64,000 nt of DNA from Breoghania sp. L-A4 (GCF_003432385.1 NZ_CP031841.1:806001-870000), one strand, 5' to 3'. Numbered from the stretch's first letter, positions 1-8,386 are shown. Numbers and translations: made by a program. The notes: generated from the sequence alone by a model not told the origin.

Positions 1-2
1 TC

Positions 3-164
3 AACCGGCTGCTGGAAGACCAGAGCCGGACGCGCGACGCCAATCAGGACAAGCTGCGCGAGGCGGAGCAGCGGCGCAAGCAGGCCGAACGCGAGCGCCG
101 CCGAAAGGCGCCCGAGACGCCCTATGACCGGCCTGTGGGATCGCTACCCTCGAACCATCCGTGA
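3..164 (+). CDS. C-terminal end of an unidentified protein (partial)
   Basis: An open frame enters from the left edge and stops with TGA at 162-164, giving the last 53 residues of a protein. The visible part is very rich in Arg, Glu, Gln and Lys (for example EAEQRRKQAERERRRK), which suggests a charged helix or coiled-coil tail ending in a short disordered segment. Nothing here identifies a family. The stop overlaps the end of the convergent cytochrome b561 gene by about 20 bases. That this is a real gene end is inferred from its coherent charged composition and in-frame stop. Confidence 0.5.
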   Translation, partial: NRLLEDQSRTRDANQDKLREAEQRRKQAERERRRKAPETPYDRPVGSLPSNHP

Positions 165-683
165 GATCAGGTCGTCGCGCACGACGAACTGATGATACAG
201 CGCCGCGCCGATGTGCATCAAAACGGCGGCCGTCATGATCCAACCGAGATACTGGTGCAGGCCGAGGAACAGATCGGCGGTCGCCTTGTCCTTGGCGACG
301 ATGGGCGGCAGCGTGACCGTCCAGAACACCTTGATCGGCGCGCCAAAGGCGGAGGTACCGATCCAGCCGACGATCGGGCTCGCCAGAAGGATGACGTAGA
401 GCACGGTGTGCACCGCATGGGCGGCGAACTTCTGGATCATCGGCATGCCGGCGGGCAGCGGCGCGGGCCGGTGGTTGATCCGGTGGATCAGCCGCACCAC
501 GGTGATCACGAACAGGACCACGCCCATGGACCGATGGAAATCGAACAGAAAATTCTGCATCGGCCCGCCGCTGATCCGCAGCATGGCAAGCCCCGCCGGG
601 ATCATGCTCAACACGCATGCGGCGGTCAGCCAGTGCAAAAAGCGCGCGGTGGCCGTGTAGGCCGGTGTCTGTGTCTCAGTCAT
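144..683 (-). CDS. Cytochrome b561 family di-haem membrane protein
   Basis: The 179-residue product fits the bacterial cytochrome b561 (CybB-like) family, about 175-190 residues with four transmembrane helices and haem-ligating histidines in the helices. Visible features are the N-terminal FLHWLTA signature with His17, FDFHRSMGVVLF with His50 in the second helix, HAVHTVLYVILL in the third, and LHQYLGWIMTAAVLMHIGAALYHQF in the last. Members shuttle electrons between membrane quinone and periplasmic partners. It stands alone, converging with the gene at the left edge. Family assignment is firm; the electron partner is unknown. Confidence 0.9.
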   Translation of the reverse strand: MTETQTPAYTATARFLHWLTAACVLSMIPAGLAMLRISGGPMQNFLFDFHRSMGVVLFVITVVRLIHRINHRPAPLPAGMPMIQKFAAHAVHTVLYVILLASPIVGWIGTSAFGAPIKVFWTVTLPPIVAKDKATADLFLGLHQYLGWIMTAAVLMHIGAALYHQFVVRDDLISRMVRG

Positions 684-780
684 GGTCTTTCCCCTATCCC
701 GGCGGCCACTGTAGCGAACGGATGGGCGCGTGGGAATGCCGCAATGTCAGTGACTTGCGGCAAAAACGATGTGTTGCGCG

Positions 781-1584
781 TCAGGCCGGGACGGCGAGAA
801 AATCGTGGTGGCTGACGATGATGCGGGAAGTCCCGCCGGTGATCGCCGCGAGCCGGGCGGCTTGCCAGTCCGCTGCGTCGCCCGCGGGGATACCCATGTC
901 CAGCGCGGCTTGCGCCCAGCCGCGCACCAGCGCCTCCTGAAACGCCGTGTCCGCCGGCTCCGCGTCCCAGTCCGACGGTGCGAAGGCGACCGAAAAACCG
1001 GCCGCCTCGAAACGCTTGACCGCCTGCAGCACCGCGCGCGGGCCGAGCGCCGGGCCAAAACCCTTGTCGCCATACTGATGCTTGTTGACGGCGCCGCGGA
1101 CCGTTTCGTCCAGCGGATGCTCCGGGTGACAACTGATGCGCCCGTCGTAGGTGAGCGCGGCGTAGAAGGGGACGCGGCGCGCGGCGACGGCGGCGACGAG
1201 ACCGTCCAGCCACTCGGCGGACACGAGATCGAGAAACGCCGACGTGGTCAACAGGTCGACTGGATCGTCCAGCAGCGGCTCGACGCCATGCGCCAGATCC
1301 ACCTGCAGGGTTTCGACGGCCAGCTCCGGGAACTCAGCCTGCGCCCGGGCATGGGCGGCCGCGACGAGCGTCCGGTCGTGGTCGGTGAGCCGCCAGATCT
1401 GATCCGCCGGCAGCACCGGTTGCATGGCGCGAAGGGTGGAGCCGGTGCCCGACGCCAGATCGGTGATGCGCGGCGCGGGGATTTGCGCGCAAAGGGCGGC
1501 GGCGCTGGCCAGAATGCCGGGGTTGCGGGCGCGGGCGTCCAGCGGCTCGCGCAGGCTGAGCCATTCGGTGGAAAAACCGCTCAT
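781..1584 (-). CDS. Class I SAM-dependent methyltransferase, last gene of the pterin-like operon
   Basis: This 267-residue protein has a Rossmann-type motif I (ITDLASGTGSTLRAM) near residue 40, an acidic residue after strand 2 (LTDHD) and a motif-IV-like segment (DLLTTSAFLDLVS). These are typical of class I methyltransferases that use S-adenosylmethionine. Its start overlaps the stop of the upstream glycosyltransferase by four bases (ATGA), so the two are translationally coupled. The substrate is not evident. The surrounding dehydrogenase, pterin-synthase-like protein and glycosyltransferase suggest that it methylates the small molecule, or the sugar, made by this operon. Confidence 0.8.
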   Translation of the reverse strand: MSGFSTEWLSLREPLDARARNPGILASAAALCAQIPAPRITDLASGTGSTLRAMQPVLPADQIWRLTDHDRTLVAAAHARAQAEFPELAVETLQVDLAHGVEPLLDDPVDLLTTSAFLDLVSAEWLDGLVAAVAARRVPFYAALTYDGRISCHPEHPLDETVRGAVNKHQYGDKGFGPALGPRAVLQAVKRFEAAGFSVAFAPSDWDAEPADTAFQEALVRGWAQAALDMGIPAGDAADWQAARLAAITGGTSRIIVSHHDFLAVPA

Positions 1585-2663
1585 GAAGCATCCTCATCGG
1601 CGGGGATCTTGGGTGTGGCGTTCTCGACGGCCTTGGCGAACAGCGCGGCCGTGGCCTCCCAATCGGGAAAGCCGTGCGCCGCATCGCGGGAGGCCGCGGC
1701 GCATCGGGCGCGAAGATCCGCATCCCCGATCATCCGCCGCAGACCGTCGCCAAAGCCCTCCGTGTCAAACGGGTCATACAGCAGGCCGGTGCCCGGCGCG
1801 ATAGTCTGGGCCACGGCGCCCGCGCCCGTGGCGACGATCGGCAGCCCGCGCACGGTGGCCTCGGCAAAGGCCATGCCGTATCCCTCGTAGCGGGTCGCCA
1901 GCACGAAGACATCGGCTTGCGCATAGAGCGCGTCGAGATCCGCGGCCGACAGGGCTCCGCGCAGCGTGACGCGGCCGCCAAGCCCTTCGGTGGCGACCAT
2001 GTCACGCAACAGATTCGCGTGGCCCGGATCGAGCCGGTCGCCGCCGGCGATGTCCAGTCGCCACGGCAGGGCGCGCAGGGCCGCCAGCGCCTTGATCAGC
2101 ACGTCGTGCCCCTTGCGCGGCACCAGCGATCCGACGCTGACCAGCCGCACGATGCCGTCATGCGCGCGGGGGGCGGCGAGAGGCGCGCGGTCGGTCCCGG
2201 GCACGACAACGGTGATCTTGCTGCGCGCGACGCCGAAATCGCGGACAAGCTCCTCCGCCGTGGCGGGGCTTGAGACGATCACGGCGCGGGCGGCTTTGAG
2301 GCTGCGCGTCTCGCTGTCGCGCAGCGCCGCCTGTTGGGCCGCATCGAGCCCGGTTTCCAGCGCCAGCGGATGATGCACCAGCGCGATGATCGCACGCTCG
2401 CGCGAAAGCGCCTCGGCTTCGTCGGGAAGAATGCCGAAGGCCAGCCCGTCGATCACCAGCGGCGTGTCGTGCGGGACGCTTCGCAGCAAGGACAGCGCCC
2501 GCGCCTTCGCGTCCCGGTCAGCATGCGGGTCGCCCAGCGGCAGCGCCTCGACATGCCAGCCGAGCGCGCGCAGGCCGCCGATCATTCGCCGGGCATAGCC
2601 GTAGCCGCCGGTCGGCGTGTCGAGGTCTCCGGGATAGGCGAAGGTGAGGCGGTGCGGCGTCAC
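1581..2663 (-). CDS. Glycosyltransferase family 4 (GT-B fold)
   Basis: The 360-residue product has the layout of a GT4 enzyme: an N-terminal glycine-rich loop (GDLDTPTGGYGYARRM), the central SVGSLVPRKGHDVLI segment that begins the donor-binding domain, and the C-terminal EGYGMAFAE (EX7E-type) motif that contacts the nucleotide sugar. No signal peptide or membrane helix is seen, so it should act in the cytoplasm. The start codon overlaps the stop of the pterin-synthase-like gene by four bases, and its own stop overlaps the methyltransferase start. The acceptor is unknown; context favours a pterin-like small molecule over a polysaccharide. Confidence 0.88.
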   Translation of the reverse strand: MTPHRLTFAYPGDLDTPTGGYGYARRMIGGLRALGWHVEALPLGDPHADRDAKARALSLLRSVPHDTPLVIDGLAFGILPDEAEALSRERAIIALVHHPLALETGLDAAQQAALRDSETRSLKAARAVIVSSPATAEELVRDFGVARSKITVVVPGTDRAPLAAPRAHDGIVRLVSVGSLVPRKGHDVLIKALAALRALPWRLDIAGGDRLDPGHANLLRDMVATEGLGGRVTLRGALSAADLDALYAQADVFVLATRYEGYGMAFAEATVRGLPIVATGAGAVAQTIAPGTGLLYDPFDTEGFGDGLRRMIGDADLRARCAAASRDAAHGFPDWEATAALFAKAVENATPKIPADEDAS

Positions 2664-3064
2664 TGGGCGACGGGCCCCTCGTACCAGGCGCGGGCCACAT
2701 GGCTTTCCGAGAGCGTCACGCGGATTGCCGCGATCTCCATGCCGGGGCGGCCGAGCGCATCGGCACGCGCCGCGGCGGCCAGGCCGTCATGGATGTGCTT
2801 GGTCAGGAATTCCGTGGTGGTGTTCCGGCCCGCGAACTCGGGCACCGCGTCGAGGTTCTTGTAGTTCAGCGGCTCGATGATGGCTTTCAGCGCCTCATGC
2901 GCGCGGCCGATGTCGATGACCACGCCGTTGGCGTCCAGCGCCGAGGCCATGAAGGCGGCGTCGATGACGAAGGTCGCCCCGTGCAGCGCTTGCGCGGGGC
3001 CGAACAGCGCGCCGGAAAACGAGTGGGCGATCATGATGTGGTCACGGACTTCGACGGCAAACAC
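2660..3064 (-). CDS. 6-pyruvoyl/6-carboxy-tetrahydropterin synthase family protein with altered active site
   Basis: This 134-residue protein has the length and fold signature of the PTPS/QueD (T-fold) family: IAHSF with His14, LHG with His28, LNYKNLD, the NTTTEFL segment and a final pterin-anchoring Glu120 (TLSESHVARAWYEG). Several residues that define active enzymes are changed. The usual HGH is HGA, so a third zinc His is missing. No Cys lies before the LHG motif. The LDHKNL catalytic Asp-His is LNYKNL (Asn67-Tyr68). The fold and pterin pocket seem kept while the chemistry probably differs. It is the second gene of a four-gene operon with ATGA coupling to the glycosyltransferase. Confidence 0.82.
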   Translation of the reverse strand: MFAVEVRDHIMIAHSFSGALFGPAQALHGATFVIDAAFMASALDANGVVIDIGRAHEALKAIIEPLNYKNLDAVPEFAGRNTTTEFLTKHIHDGLAAAARADALGRPGMEIAAIRVTLSESHVARAWYEGPVAQ

Positions 3065-3089
3065 GGGCAGGCTCCTGATGGTCTCGGGT

Positions 3090-4127
3090 TCAGCTTATGT
3101 CACAGGCAACGGGTGCTGCGGCCGGATAGCGCACCACCTGGCACAGGGTTGCGGCGTCCGGCGCGAGCACCCGCGGCAGGCAGTGCGGCAGATCGGCGAA
3201 TGCGACCGGTTCCTCCAAGAGCGCATCCAGGCACGGGTCGTCAAGCAGGCGGATGGCGGTGGCCAGCCTGCGGGCATGGTCCCAGCGCGGCCGCCGGGCG
3301 GGCGGGATCTGCCCGACCTGGCTGGAGATGAGCCTCAGACGGCGTGCGTGAAACGCCCCGCCGAGGCCGATTGTGACGCGCCTTTCGCCATACCAGCTCA
3401 TTTCCACCAGCGTCGCCTCCATGCCGCACAGTCCGATCGCGGTCTCCAGACCGGCTTCCGACGCGCTGGCGTGTATCACTAAATCGTTATCCCCGCGTGT
3501 GTTTTCAGGCTCCGCGAAGGCAAGGCCGAGTTTGCGGGCGATGCGCGCTTTCTCCGGGTTTTTGTCGATCAGCGTCACCCGGGTTCCCGGGGTGCGCGAG
3601 GCCAGCCAGGCGGTCAGGGCGCCGATGACTCCGCCGCCAACCACGGCAATGTGATCGCCCGGCGCTAGTCCGCCGTCCCACAGGGCATTAAGTGCGGTTT
3701 CCATGTTTGCACTGAGAACCGCCCGTTTTGACGGGATGTGATCCGGCACGATATGTGCTGCGTCTGCGGGGATATCGAACAGGGTCTGATGGGGATGCAG
3801 CACGAACACAGTTTGGCCGGGCAGCAAAGCGCCGGCGTCGGGGCCGGCGGCAATCCGGCCGACGCAGGCGTAGCCGTATTTCACCGGGAAGGGGAAGTCG
3901 CCGGCCTGGAACGGCGCGCGCATGCGCTGGAATTCGCTCGCCGGCACATGGCCGTTGAAGACCAGGCTTTCCGTGCCCCGGCTGATGCCGCTGTACAGCG
4001 CCTCGACGCGCAGATGCCCAGGCGCCAGCGGCCCCAGCGTCTCATGGCGTATTGCGGCGCACCCGGCGCCGGTGTACCACAGCGCATCCGCGCCGGATGC
4101 CTCATCACTGCCATTGCCTGTCGTCAC
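3090..4127 (-). CDS. MDR-superfamily (zinc-binding dehydrogenase-like) oxidoreductase
   Basis: The 345-residue product belongs to the medium-chain dehydrogenase/reductase superfamily. The N-terminal GroES-like part contains YSGISRGTESLVF and FPVKYGYACVGRI. The Rossmann domain starts with GDHIAVVGGGVIGALTAWLA near residue 165. The catalytic-zinc Cys of alcohol dehydrogenases is replaced by Ser in the SGISRGTE segment, as in the BchC-like branch, so it may work without catalytic zinc. It heads the four-gene operon, 25 bases before the pterin-synthase-like gene, and probably supplies a reduction or oxidation step. The divergent promoter region with opgH is only about 110 bases. Confidence 0.8.
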   Translation of the reverse strand: MTTGNGSDEASGADALWYTGAGCAAIRHETLGPLAPGHLRVEALYSGISRGTESLVFNGHVPASEFQRMRAPFQAGDFPFPVKYGYACVGRIAAGPDAGALLPGQTVFVLHPHQTLFDIPADAAHIVPDHIPSKRAVLSANMETALNALWDGGLAPGDHIAVVGGGVIGALTAWLASRTPGTRVTLIDKNPEKARIARKLGLAFAEPENTRGDNDLVIHASASEAGLETAIGLCGMEATLVEMSWYGERRVTIGLGGAFHARRLRLISSQVGQIPPARRPRWDHARRLATAIRLLDDPCLDALLEEPVAFADLPHCLPRVLAPDAATLCQVVRYPAAAPVACDIS

Positions 4128-4237
4128 ACCTTTGCCGCCTTCCCGTTCTCTGACTCCCTCGCCGAGCCTGTTCGGCAGAGCGGCGTCAGGGCGTTTTCAG
4201 TCGTGGTCCGAGGGACCCGCACAGTTCCGGTTATTGT

Positions 4238-6082
4238 ATGAAGTATCAAGCCATTCCCGATAGCACCATTGCACGCGTCCTTGTCAATTTGCCGGTCGCG
4301 CGCCGCAGACACCTGTTCGCGGGGCTCGTGGCCGGATGCGTCGCGGGGCTCGCGGCCCTGATGGCCTACACCCTGTCACCCGGCGGGCTCACGGGCGCCG
4401 AGGCCGTCATGCTGGCGCTCTTCATCATAACCCTTCCGTGGATGGTCATCGGTTTCTGGAACGCCCTGCTGGGGCTCGTGCTGCTGCGCGCGACGCGCAA
4501 TGCGGCGGAAGCCGTCAACCCGGCGCTGGCCCGGGTGCTGCCGGTGGCGGAGATCACCACACGCACCGCGATCCTGAGCTGCATCCGCAACGAGGACACC
4601 GCCCGCATCCACCGCAATCTCGAGGCGATGCTGGAGGGGCTGGCGCGCGCCGGGCACGAGGGAGCATTCGCGCTCTACGTTCTCAGCGACACCTCGTGGG
4701 ACGACGTCGCCTTGGCGGAAGAGGCGATGGTCGCGGATCTCAAGGCGCGCTGGGGCGGCGCCTTCGAGATTACCTACCGCCGGCGGACGGAAAACACCGG
4801 TTTCAAGGCCGGCAACATCCGCGACTTCTGCGAGCGCTGGGGCGATGCCCACGATTATGCGCTGGTGCTGGATGCCGACAGCTTCATGACCGCGCGCGCC
4901 ATCGCCAGGCTGGTGCGGCTGATGCAGAGCGACGCCAATCTCGGCATTGCCCAGAGTCTCGTCGTCGGGCTGCCGACGATCAGCGCCTTCGCCCGCGTCT
5001 TCCAGTTCGGCATGCGGATGGGCATGCGCTCTTACACGCTGGGCAGCGCCTGGTGGCAGGCGGACTGCGGTCCCTACTGGGGGCACAACGCGCTGATCCG
5101 GCTGAAGCCCTTCATCACACAGTGCGCGCTGCCCGACATCCCCGGCAAGGGCGCACTCTCGGGCCCGATCCTCAGCCACGATCAGGTGGAAGCGGTGATG
5201 ATGCGCCGCGCCGGTTTCGAGGTGCGGGTGGTGCCCGAGGAGGACGGCAGCTTCGAGGAGAACCCGCCGGATCTTCTGGAGTTCATCCGCCGCGATCTGC
5301 GCTGGTGCCAGGGCAACATGCAGTACTGGCGGCTGCTGGCCATGCCGGGGCTCAAGCCCGTTGGCCGGATGCAACTGGCGCTGGCGATCTTGATGTTTCT
5401 CGGCTCGCCCGCCTGGGTCGGCTTCATGACGCTGAGCGCCGGCATCATGGTGCTGGCGGACAAGCCGCTGGAGACGTTCGACACGTCGCGCGGTCTGGTG
5501 CTGTTCTCCATCGTCATGAGCATGGTGTTCGCGCCGAAGATCGCCACCATCACCCATATCCTGGCCGACAGGACGGCGCGCGTATCCTACGGCGGCGCGG
5601 CCCGTGTTCTGCTGAGTTCTCTGGGAGAGGTCGTCTTCTCGATGCTGCTGGCGCCGGTGATGGCGATCGCGCATACGGTGTTTCTGGCGGGGCTGCCCTT
5701 CGGCCGCAAGATCGGCTGGAGCGCGCAGGCGCGCGACGCGCATGCGGTCTCGATGACGCACGCGGCGCGGCGGCTGTGGCCGCAGGCGCTGTTTGGCGGC
5801 ATCGGGGTGGTGTGGTTCGCGGCGCACGCCATGCCGGCGCTGCTGCCCGCACTTCCCGTCATCATCGGTCCGCTGATCGCCGTGCCCTTCGCCGTGATCA
5901 CCGCGAACGGCGCCGTGGGGCGCGCATTCCTCGCCTGCGGCCTGTGGCGCCTGCCCGAGGAAACCGCCCCGCCGATGGAGCTGCAGGCGCTGCATCTGGA
6001 CGCCCTGCCGCCGCGCCTGCGCGACGAGGCGCTGGACGGGATTCCGGAGTTGGCCGAGCCGGTACCCGTGAAGGCGGGGTGA
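4238..6082 (+). CDS. opgH: Glucans biosynthesis glucosyltransferase OpgH/MdoH
   Basis: This is a 614-residue multi-spanning inner-membrane GT2 glucosyltransferase that builds the beta-1,2-linked backbone of osmoregulated periplasmic glucans from UDP-glucose. Visible hallmarks are two N-terminal membrane helices, SCIRNEDT (entry of the GT2 domain), the LDADSF DxD motif near residue 211, YWGHNALIR, PEEDGSFEENPPDLLEF, and the processivity signature RRDLRWCQGN near residue 350. Several membrane helices follow. The protein is shorter than the roughly 850-residue enterobacterial form, as usual in alphaproteobacteria. An opgC-like gene follows 1 kb downstream on the other strand; opgG is not in the window. 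Confidence 0.95.
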   Translation: MKYQAIPDSTIARVLVNLPVARRRHLFAGLVAGCVAGLAALMAYTLSPGGLTGAEAVMLALFIITLPWMVIGFWNALLGLVLLRATRNAAEAVNPALARVLPVAEITTRTAILSCIRNEDTARIHRNLEAMLEGLARAGHEGAFALYVLSDTSWDDVALAEEAMVADLKARWGGAFEITYRRRTENTGFKAGNIRDFCERWGDAHDYALVLDADSFMTARAIARLVRLMQSDANLGIAQSLVVGLPTISAFARVFQFGMRMGMRSYTLGSAWWQADCGPYWGHNALIRLKPFITQCALPDIPGKGALSGPILSHDQVEAVMMRRAGFEVRVVPEEDGSFEENPPDLLEFIRRDLRWCQGNMQYWRLLAMPGLKPVGRMQLALAILMFLGSPAWVGFMTLSAGIMVLADKPLETFDTSRGLVLFSIVMSMVFAPKIATITHILADRTARVSYGGAARVLLSSLGEVVFSMLLAPVMAIAHTVFLAGLPFGRKIGWSAQARDAHAVSMTHAARRLWPQALFGGIGVVWFAAHAMPALLPALPVIIGPLIAVPFAVITANGAVGRAFLACGLWRLPEETAPPMELQALHLDALPPRLRDEALDGIPELAEPVPVKAG

Positions 6083-6091
6083 GGGAACGCG

Positions 6092-6290
6092 CACCTCCTC
6101 GATTGTCACCCCGGGCTTGACCCGGGGCCCACTCTGAATTCCGCTTGTTGAGGCTCTTGTGGCTGGCGGGGCGCTTGGCGGCCCACTCCGATGACGGCGT
6201 TCGCCGATCGGCATAGTGGGCCCCGGCTCGGGGGCCGGGGTGACAATCGCGGGTGGTGATGATTTTTTTGAGGGACGGGCTTGCTGTCCG
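6092..6290. repeat. Palindromic intergenic repeat, copy 1
   Basis: The core runs from GATTGTCACCCCGGG at 6101 to CCGGGGTGACAATC ending at 6248. The two ends form a long imperfect inverted repeat (CCCGGGCTTGACCCGGGGCCCACT against AGTGGGCCCCGGCTCGGGGGCCGGGG). Similarity to copy 2 at 6799 extends on both sides to about 6092 and 6290. RNA from either strand would fold into a large hairpin. Related elements are widespread between genes in alphaproteobacteria. It lies directly after opgH and could act as its transcript end. Confidence 0.85.
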
Positions 6291-6361
6291 GCGCGCGCTG
6301 CGAGGACCGCAGGGGCGCGACATCCGGTGCGCCCTGCCGCCGCGAAGCTCGTGGTGACCGG

Positions 6362-6664
6362 TCAGGCCGCTGTCGCGAACGGCTTGACCTTGATGTGAGC
6401 CTCGTTCCTGCGGGCCTGCGCGAGCTCGTATGCCGTTTGCATCCTTAAGAGAGTTTCAGCCTTCAAGCCGAACGCCTTTTCAAACCGGATTGCCATGTCG
6501 GCGGACAGGCCGGCATTTCCATTCAGAAGCGTGCTCAGGGTCTGCCGCGACACACCCAGATGCTGCGCAAGCGCCGTGACGCTGATGCCCGCAGGCTCGA
6601 CGATCTCGGTCTTGAGCCAGTCTCCTACGTGAACGGCCAGCGACGGATGCATCCTAAGAGCCAT
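6362..6664 (-). CDS. HigA-type antitoxin / HTH regulator without a toxin partner
   Basis: The 100-residue product matches HigA-family antitoxins: MHPSLAVHVGDWLKTEIVEPAG leads into an HTH (ISVTALAQHLGVSRQTLSTLLNG, about residues 26-49) and the dimer helix ADMAIRFEKAFGLKAETLLRMQTAYELAQAR. The start at 6664 is chosen because GGAGG sits six bases upstream; a longer frame to 6724 has no such site. A HigB toxin normally lies just upstream, but those bases hold only a promoter-like stretch and a palindromic repeat, and I find no HigB-like reading. It may be a solitary antitoxin left after toxin loss, or a regulator captured for another role. Confidence 0.85.
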   Translation of the reverse strand: MALRMHPSLAVHVGDWLKTEIVEPAGISVTALAQHLGVSRQTLSTLLNGNAGLSADMAIRFEKAFGLKAETLLRMQTAYELAQARRNEAHIKVKPFATAA

Positions 6665-6798
6665 GGTAGTCCTCCAGGTCCGGTTCGATACGAAGGGACT
6701 CTCGTGGCATGTGTCAAGCGTCACCTGACACGTGACATGTTTGGGCCGGTGGATGACAGGCGCGTCCTTGAGGCGCGATGAACGTTTTTCTGCGCCCC

Positions 6799-7010
6799 CA
6801 CCTCCTCGATTGTCACCCCGGGCTTGACCCGGGGCTCACTCTGAATTCCGCTTGTTGAGGCTCTTGTGGGCTTGTGGGGACGCTTGGCGGCCCACTCCGA
6901 GGCTCGGCGTTCGCCGATCGGCATAGTGGGCCCCGGCTCGGGGGCCGGGGTGACAGTCGCGGGTGGTGCGGTTTTTTGAGGGACGGGCTCGCGGTCTGGT
7001 GCGCGATGGA
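6799..7010. repeat. Palindromic intergenic repeat, copy 2, and adjoining repeat remnants
   Basis: This is nearly identical to the copy at 6092-6290, with the palindrome core at 6808-6959 and the shared internal segment CCGCTTGTTGAGGCTCTTG. Right after it, 7010-7110 carries further repeat-like sequence (GGATCCCCGGCACAAGGCCGCGGATGACGAG and TCGTCATGCCAGAGTTTGTCCCGAGCAT). That sequence resembles common alphaproteobacterial intergenic palindromes. The interval from the higA-like gene to opgC (6665-7147) otherwise holds no gene that I can support. The two copies flank the lone antitoxin gene as direct repeats. Confidence 0.85.
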
Positions 7011-7147
7011 TCCCCGGCACAAGGCCGCGGATGACGAGGGTGTGGCGTAAGCCACTGACAGACAACAGATTTCGTCATGCCAGAGTTTGTCCCGAGCATC
7101 CACTCGGCATCGCCTTGTGTCGCTGGCCTTCACAGAAATATCGCCGT

Positions 7148-8386
7148 CTATTCGGCCGCGGCCGGGCTTGTGCTGCGGTTGATGGTCCGGGCCTGCGTGT
7201 CGGCTTTCACGCCGCTTGCCACGGGTTTCGCCCGCCGCCGCCATGGCTGGCTCTTGAACCAGGCGACCGTGTAGGCGGTGGCGATGAGAATGGCGAAGCC
7301 GATGCAGTTGGTGAGCGCGTTCGTGAGCGGCGTGCGGCCGAGCTCGTCGCGGAGGATCGCCAGCGACTGCGCCACGACGAGGCTGGTGAGGAACACGGCG
7401 AGCGACTGCTGGCCGACCTTGCGCACGATGGCCACGAACTTGCCCCACGCGCCGCCCGCCACCAGCCGGTGGCCGTGCTCGCCGGCGGCGATCCATGCCA
7501 GATAGGCGAGCGCCAGGAAATGCACGTAGCGCAGGATGCCGAAATGGGTCTTGTCGATGAGCGGCGTGATCGAGCGGTTGAACTCCAGCAGCGCCGGATA
7601 GGCGCCAAGGATGCGGAAATAGGCGAAGGGGATCGTCGCGATGACGATCACGATGGCCAGCGCGATCAGAACGCGGTCGACGCGCGGGGCGGGCAGCCAG
7701 CCGATCATGAAGGCGAAGCCGGTGAAGAACACCAGTTGCCAGGCAAAGGGATTGAAGAACCAGGTGCGGTCCGACCACGGTTCCGCCGGCAGGTCCAGAT
7801 AGCCGAAACCGGCCGCCAGCCAAAGGGTGACGACGAAGGCGCCGGCATAGAACGGACCGAGGCGTGCGATGCCCATCACGAGGGGCAGCATGGCGAGGAT
7901 CACCAGATACATCGGCAGGATGTCGAAGTAGTTCGGCACATAGGTGAGCGTCAGCAGAGCCGGCAGATTGGGCACGGCGTTCTCGAAGAACGGCCACAGG
8001 TTCAACTGGCCGACATAGTCCGCCCCGACCCACCCGGAGGCGCTGACGGCCGCCAGAATGGCCGCGATGACGAAGAACAGCCCGATGTGCGCCCAGTAGA
8101 CCTGCCACACGCGATGCGCGATGCGCGCAGCCCCCATCCACCAGCCGCGATCATCGAAAATCTTGCCGAACGCGATGGCCGAGGCCATGCCGGAACAGAA
8201 GACGAAGATTTCCGTCGCATCGGAGAACCCGAAACGCGCCGGGATCCACAGGGTCCAGGTGTTGTTGGGCAGGTGGGCGATGAAAATGATGAACATGCCC
8301 AGCCCGCGGAAGAAATCCAGCCGCGGGTCGCGGGGCCGGGTCGCGGCGGAGGGTGACACAGGCGAAGGGCGCGCGGTCGTCATCAC
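7148..8386 (-). CDS. opgC: OpgC-type acyltransferase for periplasmic glucan modification
   Basis: The 412-residue multi-spanning membrane protein begins with the OpgC-family signature RDPRLDFFRGLGMFIIFIAHLPNN and continues with about ten hydrophobic helices, including FGFSDATEIFVFCSGMASA and VYWAHIGLFFVIAAIL. OpgC proteins succinylate osmoregulated periplasmic glucans, making them anionic. The conserved Arg-rich start and His in the first helix region fit the membrane acyltransferase-3-like family. The neighbouring opgH on the opposite strand supports the role. It ends in a polar tail after the last helix. The next gene lies at 8548 on the same strand. Confidence 0.9.
   Translation of the reverse strand: MMTTARPSPVSPSAATRPRDPRLDFFRGLGMFIIFIAHLPNNTWTLWIPARFGFSDATEIFVFCSGMASAIAFGKIFDDRGWWMGAARIAHRVWQVYWAHIGLFFVIAAILAAVSASGWVGADYVGQLNLWPFFENAVPNLPALLTLTYVPNYFDILPMYLVILAMLPLVMGIARLGPFYAGAFVVTLWLAAGFGYLDLPAEPWSDRTWFFNPFAWQLVFFTGFAFMIGWLPAPRVDRVLIALAIVIVIATIPFAYFRILGAYPALLEFNRSITPLIDKTHFGILRYVHFLALAYLAWIAAGEHGHRLVAGGAWGKFVAIVRKVGQQSLAVFLTSLVVAQSLAILRDELGRTPLTNALTNCIGFAILIATAYTVAWFKSQPWRRRAKPVASGVKADTQARTINRSTSPAAAE

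Noticed and set aside
4376-6214. A long minus-strand frame opposite opgH
   Set aside because: Basic, His/Gln/Arg-rich product typical of GC-rich antisense frames; opgH is unambiguous.
6721-7065. A small minus-strand protein with VIRGLVPGIHR
   Set aside because: This frame runs through palindromic repeats; the peptide is a common spurious translation of intergenic elements.
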